NCBI GenBank assembly: GCA_028749105.1
Contig: JAQUQF010000083.1
Location: 1 to 7,434 of the forward strand
From: Acidobacteriota bacterium
GTDB taxonomy: Bacteria > Acidobacteriota > Aminicenantia > UBA2199
Length of the DNA: 7,434 bases
Reading direction: 5' to 3'
The position numbers and the translations under genes were made by a program. Under the pieces are notes generated by a model. It made no database searches and had not been told where the DNA came from. It was given only the letters and a program-made list of their open reading frames with translations. Positions 1 through 5,892 of this stretch are shown here, piece by piece; position 1 is the first letter of the stretch, and each line of letters starts with the position of its first letter.

Positions 1-414
1 GAAGAGGATGAAAAAGGCGATCAGCACGGGCAGCCCGAGGAGGAAATGGACCATGTTGGTGGTCACCACCATGATCGGCAGCACCTCGACGGGAAACTTG
101 ATCTTCTTGATCAGCGCCCCCTGCACATTAAGCACGTTGGCCGATTCGAGCAGCGAGGAGGAGAACCAGGTCCAGGGCAGGATGCCGTTGAACAGAAAGA
201 GGGCGTAGTGCTTGGTGCTCTCGAAGCCGGCCACGCGGCCGCCGCTGACGATGAAGCCGAAGACCACCGTATAGACCATCATCAGCAGCAGCGGGTTCAG
301 CAGGCTCCAGAAGTAGCCGAGCACGGTGCCGCGGTAGCGCGCCTTCAGCTCGCGCGAGACCAGGGTGAAGATCAGCTCGCGATGGCGGATGATTTCCTTT
401 AATTTTTCGATCAT
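1..414 (-). CDS. ABC-2 type transporter permease, polysaccharide/O-antigen export type (partial, N-terminal 138 residues)
   Basis: Reading leftward from the ATG at 414-412, the frame is open to the window edge, so the C-terminal part is missing. The start reads MIEKLKEIIRHRELIFTLVS, followed by RELKARYRGTVLGYFWSLLN and PLLLMMVYTVVFG. This is the characteristic N-terminus of ABC-2 permeases that export lipid-linked polysaccharide or teichoic acid (Wzm, KpsM, TagG type): a cytoplasmic amphipathic helix with R-x-L-K-x-R-Y, then the first membrane helix (about residues 33-55). Further hydrophobic stretches lie around 70-92 and 113-138, separated by a KKIKFP motif (about 103-108) typical of the family. 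The usual length is about 260-280 residues, so about half is visible. The partner ATPase is probably the next gene off the left edge (inference). The exported substrate cannot be told from this piece. The gene is divergent from the phosphatase-kinase operon. Confidence 0.92.
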   Translation of the reverse strand, partial: MIEKLKEIIRHRELIFTLVSRELKARYRGTVLGYFWSLLNPLLLMMVYTVVFGFIVSGGRVAGFESTKHYALFLFNGILPWTWFSSSLLESANVLNVQGALIKKIKFPVEVLPIMVVTTNMVHFLLGLPVLIAFFILF

Positions 415-431
415 GCGGATTCCGGAAGCCT

Positions 432-459
432 ATTATACCGCAAAAAATGCCTTTGCCGA
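432..459 (-). promoter_or_regulatory. Probable sigma-70 promoter of the ABC permease
   Basis: On the minus strand there is a perfect -10 box TATAAT (437-432), a 16-bp spacer and a 4/6 -35 box TCGGCA (459-454). Transcription would start near 425, leaving a leader of about 11 nt before the ATG at 414, with only a weak GGA as ribosome-binding site. The -10 box is convincing; the -35 box is weak and lies in the loop of the 443-468 dyad. Confidence 0.55.
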
Positions 460-468
460 AGCATTTTT
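443..468. promoter_or_regulatory. Perfect 8-bp dyad overlapping the permease promoter (candidate operator)
   Basis: AAAAATGC (443-450) is mirrored exactly by GCATTTTT (461-468) around a 10-bp centre. The dyad covers the -35 box and most of the spacer of the leftward promoter, a typical position for a repressor site. As RNA it could also form a hairpin, but it lies upstream of both predicted transcription starts, so a DNA-binding role is likelier. No regulator gene is visible to pair with it. Confidence 0.35.
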
Positions 469-471
469 GCA

Positions 472-507
472 TTTTATCTCGCGCGCGGCTCCAGCAGACA
501 GATAAAA
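472..507. promoter_or_regulatory. Perfect 8-bp inverted repeat in the divergent intergenic region
   Basis: TTTTATCT (472-479) and AGATAAAA (500-507) are exact reverse complements separated by 20 bp of GC-rich sequence. Centre-to-centre spacing of the half-sites is 28 bp. The repeat lies between the two divergent promoters, just upstream of the rightward -35 box at 518. It could bind a dimeric regulator; a chance match is also possible in such AT-rich arms. Confidence 0.25.
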
Positions 508-517
508 AGGCCGCCGG

Positions 518-546
518 TTGAAAATAAAATAATTAATCGTTAAAAT
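518..546 (+). promoter_or_regulatory. Probable sigma-70 promoter of the phosphatase-kinase operon
   Basis: TTGAAA (518-523), a 17-bp AT-rich spacer and TAAAAT (541-546) match the sigma-70 consensus at 5/6 and 5/6. The predicted start is near 553. This leaves a leader of about 29 nt before the ATG at 582 and excludes the in-frame TTG at 546 as an initiation codon, since it would not be transcribed. Confidence 0.6.
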
Positions 547-581
547 TGTTGACAAGGGATAGGGAACGGGGGAAAGGACCA

Positions 582-1904
582 ATGGCGGTAAAGGATCGTG
601 AAGAAAAAAGCGCGGACATGCAGGAGGAAAACCAACGCCTGCACAGGGAAAATCTTCGCCTGCAGCGCGCGGTGGAGGAACTGGGGATACTGAACGAGAT
701 CGCCACGGCCATCAACTCCACCCTGGCCCTGGAAAGGATCCTCGACCTGATCACCCAGCGCTGCGTGCACCACCTGGGCGCCGAGCAGGGGGCTGTGCTG
801 CTGCTGGAGGAGCACAAGGAGGAAAGGCCCTTCCAGACACTCTGCCGGGTCGGCGACACCAGCCACAAGCGGCTGCCCTTCCGCCTCGACGACCAGTTGG
901 CAGGCTGGATGCTGCGATACCGTTCGCCCCTGCTCATTAACGACCTGGGCAGCGACCCGCGTTTCGCCACCGGCGTCGGCGACCTGTTCGCCGTGCGCTC
1001 ATTGCTGTGCGTGCCCATGGTCTGCAAGGGGCGCATGACCGGCCTGCTCGCCGTCTTCAACAAGAAGGCGGGGGCGGGGTTCAGCGAGGACGACCAGCGC
1101 CTGCTGGCCATCATCGCCAGCGAGTCGGGCCAGGTCATCGACAACGCCCGGCTGGCCGAAAAGGAAATGGCGCTGATGCACATGCAGGAAGAGATGCGCC
1201 TGGCACAGGAGATGCAGAACAATCTGCTGCCCAAGGAGGCGCCGCGCCTGGCCGGCTATGATATCGCCGGCAAAAGCATGCCGGCCAAGGAGGTCGGCGG
1301 CGATTATTTCGACTTCCTGGCCATCGATGATAAGCGGCTGGCATTCTGCCTGGGCGACGTTTCGGGCAAGGGGCTGCCGGCGGCTCTGCTCATGGCCAAC
1401 CTGCAGGCGGCCGTGCGCAGCCAAACCATGTCCGGAACCTCGCTGACCGCCTGCCTGGAGCGCGCCAACTCCCTCCTGTTCCGCAACACCAGCCCGGAAA
1501 AATTCGCCACCCTTTTCTTCGGTTGCCTGGACACTTCGCTCCATGTTCTTCATTATTGCAACGCCGGCCATAACCATCCATTCCTGATCGGAGTCAAGGC
1601 TGAACCGCTCCGTCTGAGCGAGGGCGGCCTGGCCCTGGGCTGCTTCGAATCGTTCCCATTCGCAGAAAACCAGGTGCCATTGGACCCCGGCGACCGGCTG
1701 GTCGTTTTCTCCGACGGCATCAGCGAAGCGGTCAATCCCGCCGACGAGGAATTCGGCGAAGCCAGCGTGTATGAATTGGCCGTCGCCAACCGCGGCGCCT
1801 CAGCCGCGGAACTGATCGAAAAAATATTGAAAAGCGTAAGCGCCCATGCCGGAGGCAGGCCGCAGATGGACGACATGACCCTGGTGGTGATCCAGAGAGA
1901 ATAA
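582..1904 (+). CDS. GAF domain plus PP2C/SpoIIE (RsbU-type) serine/threonine phosphatase
   Basis: This 440-residue soluble protein is a metal-dependent phosphatase that removes phosphate from Ser/Thr of partner proteins. A short coiled coil (about residues 10-35, rich in E, N, Q, R, L) leads into a GAF sensor domain (about 36-190). The linker LAQEMQNNLLPKEAP follows (about 207-221), as usual for GAF-SpoIIE proteins. The PPM/SpoIIE catalytic motifs are all present: VGGDYFDF (238-245), GDVSGKG (258-264), NAGHN (327-331), SDGI (377-380) and DDMT (430-433). The metal-binding Asp positions are therefore intact and the enzyme should be active. The GAF ligand is unknown. I chose ATG 582 because the promoter lies at 518-546 and purine-rich GGGGGAAAGGA precedes it; the TTG at 546 falls inside the -10 box. 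The stop overlaps the kinase ATG by one base (TAATG). RsbU relatives usually act on STAS anti-sigma antagonists, but none is encoded here, so the kinase or its targets are the likely substrates (inference). Confidence 0.95.
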   Translation: MAVKDREEKSADMQEENQRLHRENLRLQRAVEELGILNEIATAINSTLALERILDLITQRCVHHLGAEQGAVLLLEEHKEERPFQTLCRVGDTSHKRLPFRLDDQLAGWMLRYRSPLLINDLGSDPRFATGVGDLFAVRSLLCVPMVCKGRMTGLLAVFNKKAGAGFSEDDQRLLAIIASESGQVIDNARLAEKEMALMHMQEEMRLAQEMQNNLLPKEAPRLAGYDIAGKSMPAKEVGGDYFDFLAIDDKRLAFCLGDVSGKGLPAALLMANLQAAVRSQTMSGTSLTACLERANSLLFRNTSPEKFATLFFGCLDTSLHVLHYCNAGHNHPFLIGVKAEPLRLSEGGLALGCFESFPFAENQVPLDPGDRLVVFSDGISEAVNPADEEFGEASVYELAVANRGASAAELIEKILKSVSAHAGGRPQMDDMTLVVIQRE

Positions 1905-4531
1905 TGATCGGCCGGACCGTATCCCATTACCGCATCCTGGAGAAGATCGGCTCCGGCGGCATGGGCGAAATCTATCTCGCAGAGGACACCAAGCTCGAGC
2001 GCCAGGTGGCGCTGAAATTCCTGCCGCGGCATTTGATCGCGGACATGGAAGCGCGGGAGCGCTTCAAGCGCGAGGCCCAGGCGGCGGCCGCCCTGAACCA
2101 CCCCAACATCGTCACGGTGTACGAGATCGGCGAGCACGAGGGCCAGGTCTTCATCGCGATGGAATACGCCGCGGGCCAGACATTGAAGGAATTGATTTCC
2201 GAAGGGGCAGACCCCCGTGTCTGCCATGATATCGATGGCAACCAGAAGAAGGGCGAACACAAGGGTTCGCCCCTGCCCATCACCCAGGTCATCGACATAG
2301 CCGCGCAGATCGCCGCCGGCCTGGCCGCCGCCCACGCCAAAAACATCGTCCACCGCGACATCAAGCCGCAGAATATCCTGATAGACAAGGATGGCCGGAT
2401 CAAGATCCTTGATTTCGGCCTGGCCAAGCTGAAGGGCGCCAGCCCTCTGACCCAGGAATCGTTCACCATGGGCACGGTGCACTACATGTCCCCCGAACAG
2501 GGCCTGGGCAAAGAGGTCGACCCGCGCAGCGACATCTGGTCGCTCGGCATCGTGCTGTACCAGCTGGTCAGCGGCAAGCTCCCCTTCCGCGGCGAATACG
2601 ACCAGGCGGTCATTTATGCCATTTTAAACGAAGAAACGCCCCCCCTGGGGATCAAGGCGACCCCGGCCGGCGCCGGGCTGGAAAAGGTCATCCGCCGCTG
2701 CCTGGCCAAGAAGCGTCACGAACGGTACCCGTCGGCAGAAGCCCTGGCCACGGCCCTGCGAGGATTGGATAACGCCAAAGAGACGACCCGGCCCGAAACG
2801 GGCACGCGGCGCAAATTTTCCCGGCGCGCCTTGCTGACGGCGATTCCCCTGTTGCTGCTTACCGGCATCCTGGGGTTCATCACGCTGAACCCGCGGGCGT
2901 TCGTCACAATGAAACGATTCTTGGGGATGGGCACCATCCCCCACGACAGGCACCTGGCCGTGCTGCCGCTTCATTCCAGCGCTGGCGGTGACGCCGCCCT
3001 GATGGCTGACGGCTTCACCGCCGTGATCACCGACAAGCTGACCTGGATGGAGCAGTTCCACGACTCTCTCTGGACCGTCCCGCTGGCGGAGGTCCTGAAG
3101 CACCGCGAGAAGTCGGCGTTCGCCATGCAGCGCCTCTGGGGATGCCGCCTCTTCGTCTCCGGCGAGCTGTACGCGAGGGGGAATTCCCTGCGCCTCAGGT
3201 TGAAGCTCGACGACGCGCGCACCGGGCGCGAGATGAAACGCGTCGAGCTCCAGGGGCATATAGGAAACCTCTCCCTCTTTCAGGACGGGCTGCTCGCCAA
3301 GCTCAAGGAGTTGCTCGAACTCCCGGTGGACCCGCGGGCCGTGAAAACGGTCAATGTCGGCGGAACGGCCATGCCCGGCGCTTTCGTCCTCTTTCTCAAG
3401 GGCATGGGAATGGCGCAGTTCCAATCCGGCATGGAACCGCTCGACATGGCGATCACGCTCCTGGAAAAGGCCCTGAAGCAGGATCCGAGCTATGTCCAGG
3501 CCCGGCTATCCCTAACCGATGCCCTGCGCTTCAAATATAAGCGGAACCGCGACCCGCTCGTGATGCAGCAGGCCCTCGAGCATGGACGACAAGCAAGCCA
3601 GGAAGCCGGACCATGGGCTCCGGCGCATCTGGCCTGTGGGCTGCTCGCAGTCGAGGGGAACGAAAAGGCCAAGGCCCAGGAGGAATTCCAGGAAACGCTG
3701 CGCCTGAACGAGCGCTGCTACATGGCCTGCATCGAGCTGGCGAAGCTGAACACGACGCTGGGCAGGATCAATAAGGCCGAGGGGCTGTACAAGCGCGCCA
3801 TTGCCATCCGCACGGGCTATCCCCGCGCCCTCGCCTATCTCGGCTTTTTTTACAAGCAAAACGGCCGCATCGACGAGGCCCTGTCGCTGTACAGGCAGGC
3901 GACCGCGCTGGCCCCGGGCGATTTCAACGCCTTCAACAACATGGGGAACATCTACATGCTGCAGAACGACAAGGCCGAGGCCATATCTACGTTCGAGCGC
4001 TCCATCGCCATCCAGCCAAATGCCGTCGCTCAATCCAACCTGGCCACCCTGCTCTTCTATCAGGGCAATTACCGGAAAGCACTGCCGCTTTTCAAGGAAG
4101 TTGCCGACAATGGAGCCGACTGCCGATTGTGGGGCAACCTGGCCGACACCTACCGCCAACTGCCCGAATACATGGACAAGGCCATCGCCGCCTACCGCAA
4201 GGCGATCGGCATGGCCATGGACGAACTGAAGAAAAATCCCGACAACATCGATCTCCTGTCGGTGCTTGCCCTATACCATGCCCACAGCGGCGAAAAGGCC
4301 CAGGCGCTGAAGGCGATCGGCCGCGCCCGCGAACTGGCACCGGCCGATCTGGAGATCATTCGCCGGGCCATCCTGACGTATGAGGCTGCCGGCGAAAGGT
4401 CCCAGGCCCTGGAGGCCCTGCGCGATTTCCACGAGCGGCTGGGCAGCAGCGCGGAGATCGAGAAGGAGCCCGACCTGGCAGAGATGCGCCGCGATCCGCT
4501 GTATATGGAGATCATTGCTGATCGCAAATAA
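1904..4531 (+). CDS. Hanks-type Ser/Thr protein kinase with a transmembrane helix, TolB/FlgO-like segment and TPR array
   Basis: This 875-residue protein is a membrane-anchored kinase. The kinase domain (about 9-288) has the glycine loop GSGGMG (16-21), catalytic K38, helix-C E57, HRDIKPQN (150-157, catalytic D152), DFG (170-172), SPE (196-198) and SDIWSLG, so an active RD-type kinase is expected. A basic juxtamembrane stretch (TRRKFSRR) precedes one membrane helix at about 309-330. Next is an alpha/beta segment (about 345-475) starting LAVLPL and resembling the TolB/FlgO-type domain often found after such kinases. Nine or so TPR-like repeats follow (about 490-850), for example YPRALAYLGFFYKQNGRIDE. 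With one helix the TPR part should lie outside the cytoplasm. Residues 102-122 are an unusual insert between helices D and E, encoded by a palindromic element (2203-2274). Codons just after the membrane helix contain an 8-bp hairpin (2923-2941). Translation is coupled to the phosphatase by the TAATG overlap. The signal sensed and the targets are unknown. Confidence 0.96.
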   Translation: MIGRTVSHYRILEKIGSGGMGEIYLAEDTKLERQVALKFLPRHLIADMEARERFKREAQAAAALNHPNIVTVYEIGEHEGQVFIAMEYAAGQTLKELISEGADPRVCHDIDGNQKKGEHKGSPLPITQVIDIAAQIAAGLAAAHAKNIVHRDIKPQNILIDKDGRIKILDFGLAKLKGASPLTQESFTMGTVHYMSPEQGLGKEVDPRSDIWSLGIVLYQLVSGKLPFRGEYDQAVIYAILNEETPPLGIKATPAGAGLEKVIRRCLAKKRHERYPSAEALATALRGLDNAKETTRPETGTRRKFSRRALLTAIPLLLLTGILGFITLNPRAFVTMKRFLGMGTIPHDRHLAVLPLHSSAGGDAALMADGFTAVITDKLTWMEQFHDSLWTVPLAEVLKHREKSAFAMQRLWGCRLFVSGELYARGNSLRLRLKLDDARTGREMKRVELQGHIGNLSLFQDGLLAKLKELLELPVDPRAVKTVNVGGTAMPGAFVLFLKGMGMAQFQSGMEPLDMAITLLEKALKQDPSYVQARLSLTDALRFKYKRNRDPLVMQQALEHGRQASQEAGPWAPAHLACGLLAVEGNEKAKAQEEFQETLRLNERCYMACIELAKLNTTLGRINKAEGLYKRAIAIRTGYPRALAYLGFFYKQNGRIDEALSLYRQATALAPGDFNAFNNMGNIYMLQNDKAEAISTFERSIAIQPNAVAQSNLATLLFYQGNYRKALPLFKEVADNGADCRLWGNLADTYRQLPEYMDKAIAAYRKAIGMAMDELKKNPDNIDLLSVLALYHAHSGEKAQALKAIGRARELAPADLEIIRRAILTYEAAGERSQALEALRDFHERLGSSAEIEKEPDLAEMRRDPLYMEIIADRK
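2203..2274. repeat. Palindromic mini-element inserted in frame in the kinase gene
   Basis: The segment has 6-bp terminal inverted repeats, AGGGGC (2203-2208) and GCCCCT (2269-2274), and two internal perfect hairpins. The first is GGCAGAC (2206-2212) with GTCTGCC (2219-2225) around a 6-nt loop; the second is GGGCGAAC (2251-2258) with GTTCGCCC (2265-2272), also around a 6-nt loop. About 25 bp separate them. Kinases of this family normally read straight from EG to PLP(I/L) here; this one has about 21 extra residues (102-122, beginning ADPRVCHD and ending EHKGS) that are polar and unlike a kinase helix. A net gain of 63 bp keeps the frame. I recall similar GGGGC(A/G)-type hairpin pairs as dispersed intergenic repeats in environmental genomes, but cannot verify a family name. 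Confidence 0.7.
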
Positions 4532-4566
4532 AATCAACGCGGCCGCAAAACGAAGCAGCGGCCAAA

Positions 4567-4572
4567 AAGGAG
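4567..4572 (+). promoter_or_regulatory. Strong ribosome-binding site of the small third gene
   Basis: AAGGAG lies 7 nt before the ATG at 4580, the best Shine-Dalgarno match in the window. It fixes the start at 4580 rather than the in-frame ATGs at 4586 or 4601, and argues that this short frame is a real, well-translated gene. A weak 6-bp hairpin, GGCCGC (4541-4546) with GCGGCC (4558-4563), lies just upstream in the 48-bp gap after the kinase. Confidence 0.7.
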
Positions 4573-4579
4573 AAAGACG

Positions 4580-4891
4580 ATGACAATGAAAGAACCAACC
4601 ATGAAAGAAATCAGAGTCGAAGTCGAGGGCGACAGGATCAAGCTGAAGCGGAACCATGCCTTCACGCTCTACAACGACGAATTGATCACCTGGACCTGCA
4701 ATCACGTTTTCGCGGTCCATTTTCCCCCGGGGTCTCCATTTGCAGCGGAGAATCATGGCAGGACCAGCACCCTGATCAGGACAAAAGCAACCACGCCCCA
4801 TCTCCCCTATGAATACACCGTCGCCGTCCATGACGGCATCAAGGTTTTGATTCTCGATCCGGTGCTGATCGACGTCCCCCCGGAAAACTGA
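4580..4891 (+). CDS. Small conserved-looking hypothetical protein, beta-rich
   Basis: I do not recognise a named family. The 103-residue product has no signal peptide or membrane segment. It alternates short hydrophobic strands with polar turns (KEIRVEVEGDRIKLKR, DELITWTC, HVFAVHFPPGSPF, YEYTVAVHDGIKVLILDP), suggesting a compact beta-sandwich. The run 'ITWTCNHVFAVHF..SPF' followed by 'YEYTVAV.DG..' and a final 'DPVLIDVPP' resembles small cupredoxin-fold-like hypothetical proteins I have seen in similar genomes, but the set of copper ligands expected of a true cupredoxin (His, Cys, His, Met) is not evident. It lies 48 bp after the kinase on the same strand, with a strong ribosome-binding site and no terminator between, so it is probably the third gene of the operon. 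It may be a substrate or accessory of the kinase-phosphatase pair (inference). Confidence 0.72.
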   Translation: MTMKEPTMKEIRVEVEGDRIKLKRNHAFTLYNDELITWTCNHVFAVHFPPGSPFAAENHGRTSTLIRTKATTPHLPYEYTVAVHDGIKVLILDPVLIDVPPEN

Positions 4892-4948
4892 GCGGGAATT
4901 TTTCAGGGCGGCCGCAAACTTTACCGCGATCAGGCGAAGGCGAGGAGT

Positions 4949-5668
4949 TCACTCGCCGGCGAGGATCGTCTCCATCTCCCGCGTGTAAACCCCCTTGTCT
5001 TTGAAAATGACCAGCGGCTTCTCGCGCCGGCAGCGGCCAGGGCTTTTCCCCAGCTGCACCAAAAAACGGTCGGGAGGCGACGCGGCAAAGGGCTGGACCG
5101 GGCGGAACCTGGCGGCGTGTAGGCCGCGGGCGGCGGCGGTTTCGAGGAGTTCATCCCTGCGGGAAAACGGGTAGATCAAAAAAAGTTTTCCGCGCGGGGC
5201 CAGGCAGGCGGCACAGCCCTGCAGCAGGCTGGGCAGCTCAAGGGCGATCTCGAAGCGAGCCAGGCGGATGGTCGGGTCGGGGCTGAGGCGTCCCTGGCCG
5301 GCCCTGAAAAAAGGCGGGTTGCAGAAGATGGTCTGCACATTGCGGATGCCGGGGTGGATTTTTTTGAAATCGCCGTGGATGACATGGAAGCGGCCGCTGA
5401 AGCCGTTCGCCGCGGCGTTCTCCACGGCCAGGCGCTGGAGCGCATCCTGGATCTCGATGCCGGTGACGGCCGGGAATTTTCCCCGGTGCAGCGCCAGCAG
5501 CGCGACCACGCCGACACCGCAACCGACCTCCATTGCCGGCTTCGTGGAGCGGGGCAGGAAAGCGGCCAGGATCGGCGAATCGACGGCGAAACGGTAGCCC
5601 TTCTTCAATTGCGTGATGATCACTTTCCCGTGGTAGAAGGTGTCGCTGGTGGTTTGCGGTTCACTCAT
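4949..5668 (-). CDS. trmN: TrmN/YfiC-like tRNA1(Val) (adenine-37-N6)-methyltransferase
   Basis: This 239-residue class I SAM-dependent methyltransferase most resembles TrmN6 (YfiC), which N6-methylates adenine 37 of a valine tRNA next to the anticodon. The N-terminal block KKGYRFAVDSPILAAFLP (22-39) matches the family's 'g.RFs.DavLLa.F' signature. Motif I is EVGCGVGV (47-54), the acidic end of strand 2 is GIEIQ (70-74), and the catalytic motif IV is NPPFF (117-121), the N-P-P-(F/Y) typical of amino-group methylation. The length is close to that of the E. coli protein (about 245). Other N6-adenine or N5-glutamine methyltransferases share NPPF, so the exact target is less sure than the chemistry. 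The frame stays open upstream to a TTG at 5728, inside the repeat. I prefer ATG 5668, where family-like sequence begins, although its ribosome-binding site is poor. A weak promoter (TTGTAT 5721-5716, TATACC 5699-5694) may drive it. It converges on the operon at 4891 with 57 bp between and no clear terminator. Confidence 0.84.
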   Translation of the reverse strand: MSEPQTTSDTFYHGKVIITQLKKGYRFAVDSPILAAFLPRSTKPAMEVGCGVGVVALLALHRGKFPAVTGIEIQDALQRLAVENAAANGFSGRFHVIHGDFKKIHPGIRNVQTIFCNPPFFRAGQGRLSPDPTIRLARFEIALELPSLLQGCAACLAPRGKLFLIYPFSRRDELLETAAARGLHAARFRPVQPFAASPPDRFLVQLGKSPGRCRREKPLVIFKDKGVYTREMETILAGE

Positions 5669-5719
5669 GCGCTGAATCCAGAGCAAGGCGGAAGGTATAC
5701 GGTGTAGAGTAGGAAATAC

Positions 5720-5877
5720 AAATTCCAAATCTCAAATTCCAAATTCCAAATAAATTCCAAGCTCCAAATTCCAATATCCAAAACAAAGGCCTTTGCAGGT
5801 TTCCTCTCTTCGTTTGGGTCATTGGGTAATTGGTGCTTGGTGCTTGTTTGTGATTTGGTGCTTGTGATTTGGAATTT
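5720..5877 (+). repeat. AT-rich dispersed repeat, copy 1 (between trmN and cinA)
   Basis: The element fills most of the 224-bp gap between two minus-strand genes. It is bounded by a perfect 12-bp inverted repeat, AAATTCCAAATC (5720-5731) and GATTTGGAATTT (5866-5877). The left part is an irregular array of AAATTCC words, the right part an array of GATTTGG/GTGCTTG words, so the arms are loosely complementary and could fold into a long hairpin. A less repetitive core lies at about 5771-5823. The core matches copy 2 (7226-7335) in inverted orientation at about 50 of 59 positions, and 5844-5877 matches 7302-7335 in direct orientation at 33 of 34. There is no open frame and no transposase, so it would be non-autonomous if mobile. 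Confidence 0.75.
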
Positions 5878-5892
5878 TATTCATGCCTGTTT

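Noticed and set aside
46..402. Plus-strand 118-codon open frame at the left edge
   Set aside because: It is antisense to the permease, whose translation shows unmistakable family motifs; the plus-strand product is low-complexity H/D/E/Q-rich, typical of a shadow frame.
549..554. Perfect TTGACA just upstream of the phosphatase gene
   Set aside because: No -10-like hexamer lies 16-18 bp downstream (the sequence there is purine-rich), whereas the 518-546 promoter has both boxes at the right spacing.
922..933. Exact 12-bp match (GTTCGCCCCTGC) to the right end of the kinase palindromic element (2265-2276)
   Set aside because: No partner hairpin arm or terminal repeat is nearby, and the residues encoded (S-P-L-L-I) are ordinary GAF-domain sequence; judged coincidental.
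533..1234. Minus-strand 233-codon open frame across the phosphatase gene, rich in Ser and Arg
   Set aside because: Antisense to the GAF domain coding region, compositionally biased, with no ribosome-binding site or recognisable domain.
1553..2482. Minus-strand 309-codon open frame spanning the phosphatase-kinase junction
   Set aside because: Covered by two well-supported genes on the other strand; long antisense frames are expected at this GC content.
4580..4891. Calling the small gene a copper-binding cupredoxin
   Set aside because: The strand pattern is suggestive, but the spaced His/Cys/His/Met ligand set and a signal peptide are absent.
4539..4918. Direct repeat GCGGCCGCAAA at 4539-4549 and 4908-4918, flanking the small gene
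   Set aside because: Several 11-bp matches are expected by chance in a window this size and GC content; flanking bases do not extend the match.
4892..4948. Possible bidirectional terminator between the convergent operon and trmN
   Set aside because: The 57 bp contain a self-complementary GCGGCCGC and a short T run, but no stem followed by a T tract on either strand.
5669..5728. Upstream TTG start at 5728 for the methyltransferase, adding 20 residues
   Set aside because: The extension is encoded by the repeat edge and spacer, has no family-like sequence, and no ribosome-binding site precedes the TTG.
5720..5877. Possible CRISPR array in the repeated AAATTCC words
   Set aside because: Repeat words are short and irregularly spaced with no unique spacers of constant length, and no cas genes are nearby.
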